7,727 bases of DNA from assembly GCA_027859055.1 (NCBI GenBank), contig JAQIBO010000083.1:1-7727 (forward strand). Direction: 5' to 3'. Origin of the DNA: Spirochaeta sp. GTDB lineage: Bacteria; Spirochaetota; Spirochaetia; DSM-27196; Alkalispirochaetaceae. Of this stretch, positions 5,218 to 7,727 are shown one piece after another. The notes below the pieces were generated by a model. It was not told the DNA's origin and did not search any database. It saw nothing but the letters and a program-made list of their open reading frames with translations. The translations under genes were made by a program, and so were the position numbers. The first letter of the stretch is position 1. Each line of letters begins with the position of its first letter.

Positions 5218-6810
5218 TTATAACGATAGTACAGAATCGTTCTGCCCGCCACCATCATGAGCCAGGAGTGGCGCCGCGGCGTGCCGGCGCAGCATCATCC
5301 CGGTGATCACAAAGAAGTGGTGCCCCTGGATAGCGATCGTGAAGATGTGTTCAAACAGATGGGGCCGCATCGCGATGGCGCGCAGAATGAACGACCAGTA
5401 CCAGAGGGCGTACCGGGACGTTCCCTGGATGGTAAGGGAACGGAAGAGAGCGGTTACCTCCCGCGGACCAAAGCGCAGACGACGGCGGTTGGTACCGGCG
5501 GCGCGGGGCAGGCGCCGCAGAAGTCCGAGACTCCGGGCGAAATACCGCCGCGGGGTGTAGATCTGTTGCGGGATCCGGCGATACCCCGTGACCAGCCGTT
5601 CCCGGTCCATGAGGGTCTGAAAGTTGAGCTGTTCCTGGTGGGTGTTGTCTCCACTGGAGCGCGACAGAATCCGTCCTTCCGCGGAGAGACGATTCCACAG
5701 GCGCGTTCCCGGAAGCGCCATCAGCAGTCCCACCATCGCGGTGGGTATCCCCAGCTCCTGGATGAACGCGATCTGACGGTCAAAAATGTCGGGAGGATCG
5801 GTATCAAACCCGACGATAAACCCGCCGGTTACCTCGACGCCGACGCGTTGCATGCGGTGCACCGCCGCGGTCATGCTCTGCCGGAGATTCTGTCGCTTTC
5901 CCGTCGACGCCAACGACGCTTCCACCGGTGTCTCAAGACCGACAAAGACCATTTTGAACCCCGCTGAGACGATCAACGCAAGAAGCCCCTCGTCCCGGGC
6001 AAGGTCGATACTTGCTTCCGTCGAGATCCGGTAGGGATAGTTGTGCGCCTGTTGCCAGCGCGTCATCCCCCGCAGGAGATCCTTGACGCGGGCGCGGTTC
6101 CCGATAAAGTTGTCGTCCACGATAAAGATGGTGCCGTGAAACCCGGTCTGGTAGACCGCGTCCAGTTCTCGAAGCATCTGTTCGGTCGTCTTGGTTCGGA
6201 CCCGGTGGCCGAAGAGACTGACGATGTCGCAGAACTCGCAGTCGAAGGGGCAGCCCCGGGAGAATTGGAGCGGTATCGACTCGTACGCGGTCAGGTCGCA
6301 CAGGTCAAAGCGCGGTATCGGCACATCGGTTATCTCCGGACGGCCGGTGGGCCGGTACAGCTTGCGGAGCGTTCCCGCCTCCAGGTCGGCGCGAAACTCC
6401 GGGAGGATCAGCTCCGCTTCACCCAGCACAAAATGGTCCACTCCGGTGATCTCTTCGTGGCAGGAGGTGGGATACGGGCCGCCGGCAACCACCGGCACGC
6501 CCCGCCGATTGCAGCGCTGTATCACAGTATCCAGCGAGTCCCGCTGAACGATCATCGCCGAGACAAACACCATATCCGCCCACGACAGGTCATCCTCCGA
6601 CAGAGAGGTGACGTTGGTATCAACCAGCCGGTAGGAATACTGGTCGCCCATGATCGCCGCCACGGTTATCAGACCAAGCGGCGGCATGACCGCCTGTTTC
6701 CCGACGAAGGAAAGGGCGTGGCGGTAACTCCAATACGTATCGGGGACTCGGGGGTAGACCAGGAGGATTTTCCGGGGGGTAGTGGCTGACGCCGTGTGTT
6801 GTGTGTCCAT
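5218..6810 (-). CDS. B12-binding-domain radical SAM protein with DUF4070-like C-terminus
   Basis: The 530-residue enzyme has three parts. Residues about 13-150 form a Rossmann-like cobalamin-binding domain (KILLVYPRVP; PPLGLITVAA; VFVSAMI; VPVVAGGPYPT). A radical SAM barrel spans about 175-390, with the 4Fe-4S motif C187-x3-C191-x2-C194 in SRGCPFDCEFC. The C-terminal helical region resembles DUF4070. These enzymes cleave S-adenosylmethionine to a 5'-deoxyadenosyl radical; many with cobalamin methylate unactivated carbons. The hopanoid C-2 methylase HpnP shares this architecture, but I cannot assign that substrate. The DxHxxG histidine of base-on B12 proteins is not evident, as is common in this class. 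ATG 6810 is preferred because further extension would run across the divergent toxin-antitoxin promoter and genes. There is no clear Shine-Dalgarno. The gene ends 17 bases before the membrane-protein gene and probably leads the sigma operon. Confidence 0.88.
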   Translation of the reverse strand: MDTQHTASATTPRKILLVYPRVPDTYWSYRHALSFVGKQAVMPPLGLITVAAIMGDQYSYRLVDTNVTSLSEDDLSWADMVFVSAMIVQRDSLDTVIQRCNRRGVPVVAGGPYPTSCHEEITGVDHFVLGEAELILPEFRADLEAGTLRKLYRPTGRPEITDVPIPRFDLCDLTAYESIPLQFSRGCPFDCEFCDIVSLFGHRVRTKTTEQMLRELDAVYQTGFHGTIFIVDDNFIGNRARVKDLLRGMTRWQQAHNYPYRISTEASIDLARDEGLLALIVSAGFKMVFVGLETPVEASLASTGKRQNLRQSMTAAVHRMQRVGVEVTGGFIVGFDTDPPDIFDRQIAFIQELGIPTAMVGLLMALPGTRLWNRLSAEGRILSRSSGDNTHQEQLNFQTLMDRERLVTGYRRIPQQIYTPRRYFARSLGLLRRLPRAAGTNRRRLRFGPREVTALFRSLTIQGTSRYALWYWSFILRAIAMRPHLFEHIFTIAIQGHHFFVITGMMLRRHAAAPLLAHDGGGQNDSVLSL

Positions 6811-6874
6811 ACCGAATACGACACGGGATGGGCAGATTTGGTTGCATCGGGATAGCAAGTAACGCGACCGGAAC

Positions 6875-6903
6875 TTGAAATAGCATGCATGCATGCATAT
6901 ATT
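6875..6903 (+). promoter_or_regulatory. sigma-70 promoter of second toxin-antitoxin operon, leaderless
   Basis: TTGAAA (6875-6880) is separated by 17 bases from TATATT (6898-6903), and six bases (TGGATC) then lead to ATG 6910. As in the first toxin-antitoxin operon, the predicted transcription start falls on or next to the A of the start codon, and no ribosome binding site is present. Confidence 0.72.
6883..6898. promoter_or_regulatory. GCAT-repeat palindromic operator in promoter spacer
   Basis: GCATGCATGCATGC (6883-6896) and the overlapping ATGCATGCATGCAT (6885-6898) are perfect 14-bp palindromes built from a tetranucleotide repeat and fill most of the -35/-10 spacer. Ribbon-helix-helix antitoxins bind short tandem or inverted sites in their own promoters, so this is the likely autorepression operator. 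The strictly alternating purine-pyrimidine run continues to 6902. Confidence 0.65.
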
Positions 6904-6909
6904 TGGATC

Positions 6910-7146
6910 ATGAGAACGACGGTAGAGATTCCTGACGAGCTCCGGCTCCGGCTTATCGAAGAGTCTGCACGGATCGGTGAACGCGGGTACTCCGGAGTGG
7001 TGGCCCGGGCGCTCAACGAGTACTTTTCGCAGCACAGCGGTTCCAGCGGGATAGACGACCGGGTTGATGCGCTTTTCGGGAGCCAGGGCGACGCGGACGC
7101 CCACAGCGGCGTAACCCGCTCTGCGTGGCGAACGGGTCGGACTTGA
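6910..7146 (+). CDS. vapB: ribbon-helix-helix antitoxin (VapB-type)
   Basis: The 78-residue product opens MRTTVEIPDELRLRLIEESA, the beta-strand and first helix of a ribbon-helix-helix DNA-binding domain. A second helix follows (YSGVVARALNEYFSQ, about 27-41). Two such chains interlock to place the paired strands in the DNA major groove. The tail from about 42 onward (IDDRVDALFGSQGDADAH) should bind and inhibit the toxin encoded next. An in-frame ATG at 6889 would add seven residues, but it lies inside the -35/-10 spacer and cannot be on the transcript, so 6910 is chosen. There is no Shine-Dalgarno, consistent with a leaderless mRNA. The fold differs from the Phd/YefM antitoxin at 1586-1846, so the two modules are not recent duplicates. 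Confidence 0.85.
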   Translation: MRTTVEIPDELRLRLIEESARIGERGYSGVVARALNEYFSQHSGSSGIDDRVDALFGSQGDADAHSGVTRSAWRTGRT

Positions 7147-7154
7147 GCGCACCG

Positions 7155-7562
7155 ATGACCACGCCTGATATCCTTCTTGACACCTCGGCACTGATCGCGT
7201 TCCTGCGCGGAGACGGCGCGGGACATGATGCACGGAAGATCCTCGCCCAAGGTCGGGCGGTGATCTCCGCGATCAGCGTGTACGAACTGTTTGCCGGCGT
7301 TCGTTCTGAAGTACATCGGGGACAGCGGATTGAGCTGGTTGCACTGACGCGGGTGGTCCCCCTGGACGAACCGATTTCCCGGCGCGCGGCTGATCTGTTT
7401 ACCGCCCTCCGCCGCCGCGGTATCACCGTGGACAATGAGGATCTGATTATTGCGGCCACCGCGCTGGAACGGGGTATCGCCGTTCTGACGGAGAACGCAC
7501 GTCATTTTGAGGCGATTCCGGATGTGCGGTTGGCACTTCCCGGGGACGCCGCGGAGGTGTAG
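7155..7562 (+). CDS. vapC: VapC PIN-domain ribonuclease toxin
   Basis: From ATG 7155 the product has 135 residues and is a full PIN domain. D9 lies in ILLDTSALIAFL, E44 in ISVYELFAGV, and D96 in NEDLIIAATAL. The position of the fourth acid, in VLTENARHF, is held by E113/N114 as in many VapC proteins. These residues bind the metal for RNA cleavage, commonly of initiator tRNA or the 23S sarcin-ricin loop in characterised VapCs; the target here is unknown. The gene follows the antitoxin by eight bases. A GTG at 7125 (22-base overlap with the antitoxin gene) and a TTG at 7143 (overlapping its stop) are in-frame alternatives. None has a clear Shine-Dalgarno, so the exact start is uncertain by up to ten codons. 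Confidence 0.92.
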   Translation: MTTPDILLDTSALIAFLRGDGAGHDARKILAQGRAVISAISVYELFAGVRSEVHRGQRIELVALTRVVPLDEPISRRAADLFTALRRRGITVDNEDLIIAATALERGIAVLTENARHFEAIPDVRLALPGDAAEV

Positions 7563-7727
7563 CGGTGCCGGGCCGAGGGACGGGGGCCAACCCGGAGCTC
7601 CGCCTCCCGGTTACGCGGCGCGGTTGTGATATCCGTGGGATTCAATGGGAGTCAATGAAAGTCAACGGGAGTCAATGAAATTACCATAGCACGTGTTCGC
7701 GGCGAGCGGGCCCGCGCGGGCTCCGGC
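7563..7727. other. non-coding end region
   Basis: No gene is supported in these 165 bases. They hold two short palindromes (CGGAGCTCCG at 7593-7602 and GCCCGCGCGGGC at 7710-7721) and, between them, the 10-bp repeat array. A terminator for the toxin operon is likely in this stretch, but neither palindrome is followed by a T-tract. Confidence 0.4.
7637..7680. repeat. array of four 10-bp direct repeats
   Basis: Four adjacent units of ten bases read GGGATTCAAT, GGGAGTCAAT, GAAAGTCAAC and GGGAGTCAAT, followed by a partial GAAA. On the other strand this gives TTGACT three times and TTGAAT once at exact 10-base steps. The period of about one helical turn puts every unit on the same DNA face, as in operator or iteron arrays. 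No gene is visible nearby in the remaining window. Confidence 0.6.

Larger units (their letters stand above)
6811..6909. other. divergent intergenic region between radical SAM gene and antitoxin gene
   Basis: These 99 bases must contain the promoters for both directions. The rightward one is clear (see 6875-6903). For the leftward radical SAM gene I find no convincing -35/-10 pair and no Shine-Dalgarno before ATG 6810, so its start and promoter remain open. Confidence 0.5.

Noticed and set aside
6043..6789. 248-codon open frame on the + strand opposite the radical SAM gene
   Set aside because: It mirrors the codon bias of the real gene on the other strand and has no recognisable domain.
6870..6876. 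GGAACTT, a match to an ECF (RpoE-type) -35 element
   Set aside because: No ECF-type -10 element follows at 15-17 bases on this strand. It points toward the antitoxin, away from the radical SAM/sigma operon, and overlaps the better sigma-70 box.
6811..7233. N-terminal extension of the radical SAM protein to 671 residues
   Set aside because: The added part has no domain features, runs antisense through the second antitoxin gene and into the toxin, and crosses a clear promoter. ATG 6810 directly precedes the cobalamin-domain start.
7593..7721. Palindromes CGGAGCTCCG and GCCCGCGCGGGC as terminators or attachment sites
   Set aside because: Neither is followed by a T-tract, and no integrase or duplicated flank is visible.

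Overview
The window looks like a GC-rich bacterial chromosome segment from an organism with a Gram-negative-type ECF sigma/anti-sigma system. The gene mix (ECF sigma factor next to a small HRQRM-motif membrane protein, a tiny lysine-rich MGDKGGKKDK protein, PIN-domain toxins, coiled-coil PD-(D/E)XK-like protein) would suit a free-living spirochaete or a similar environmental bacterium. That taxonomic guess is inference only; no rRNA or tRNA gene is present to anchor it.

Layout. (a) 1-436: a 3'-terminal remnant of an aldo/keto reductase on the + strand, followed by a GC-rich hairpin. (b) 457-1083, minus: a coiled-coil protein with a D...ExK nuclease-fold signature. (c) 1203-1846, minus: a Phd/YefM antitoxin and PIN toxin pair joined by an ATGA overlap, with a clear sigma-70-type promoter whose spacing predicts a leaderless mRNA. 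(d) 1958-2911, plus: a 317-aa protein that appears to be two tandem Mog1/PsbP-like domains, divergent from the toxin-antitoxin pair. (e) 2922-3611, minus: a 37-residue lysine-rich protein that is easily missed and a single-pass membrane protein with a TPR-like, acidic exported region, followed by an AT-rich intergenic island. (f) 3791-6810, minus: a tightly packed four-gene unit transcribed as B12-binding radical SAM protein, small three-helix membrane protein, ECF sigma factor, zinc-type anti-sigma factor. (g) 6910-7562, plus: a second toxin-antitoxin pair (ribbon-helix-helix antitoxin and VapC), divergent from the radical SAM gene. (h) 7563-7727: non-coding, with a short array of four 10-bp direct repeats.

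How the genes work together. In (f), anti-sigma start and sigma stop overlap, sigma start and membrane-protein stop overlap by one base, and the radical SAM gene ends 17 bases before the membrane-protein gene. This predicts a co-transcribed envelope-responsive regulator with an SAM/cobalamin-dependent enzyme at its head. The two toxin-antitoxin modules have unrelated antitoxin folds but nearly superimposable promoters: a -35 box, a 17-bp spacer containing a self-complementary tetranucleotide tract (ACGT-type or GCAT-type), a -10 box, six bases, then ATG with no Shine-Dalgarno. This convergent promoter architecture is the most striking signal in the window. A second odd link is a shared eight-residue motif, GEIEGPWD, with nearly identical DNA, in the first antitoxin and at the very C-terminus of the neighbouring nuclease-like protein.

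Two initiation styles coexist. Genes at 1083, 3035, 3611, 4291 and 5200 have good Shine-Dalgarno sequences. Genes at 1846, 1958, 6810 and 6910 have none.
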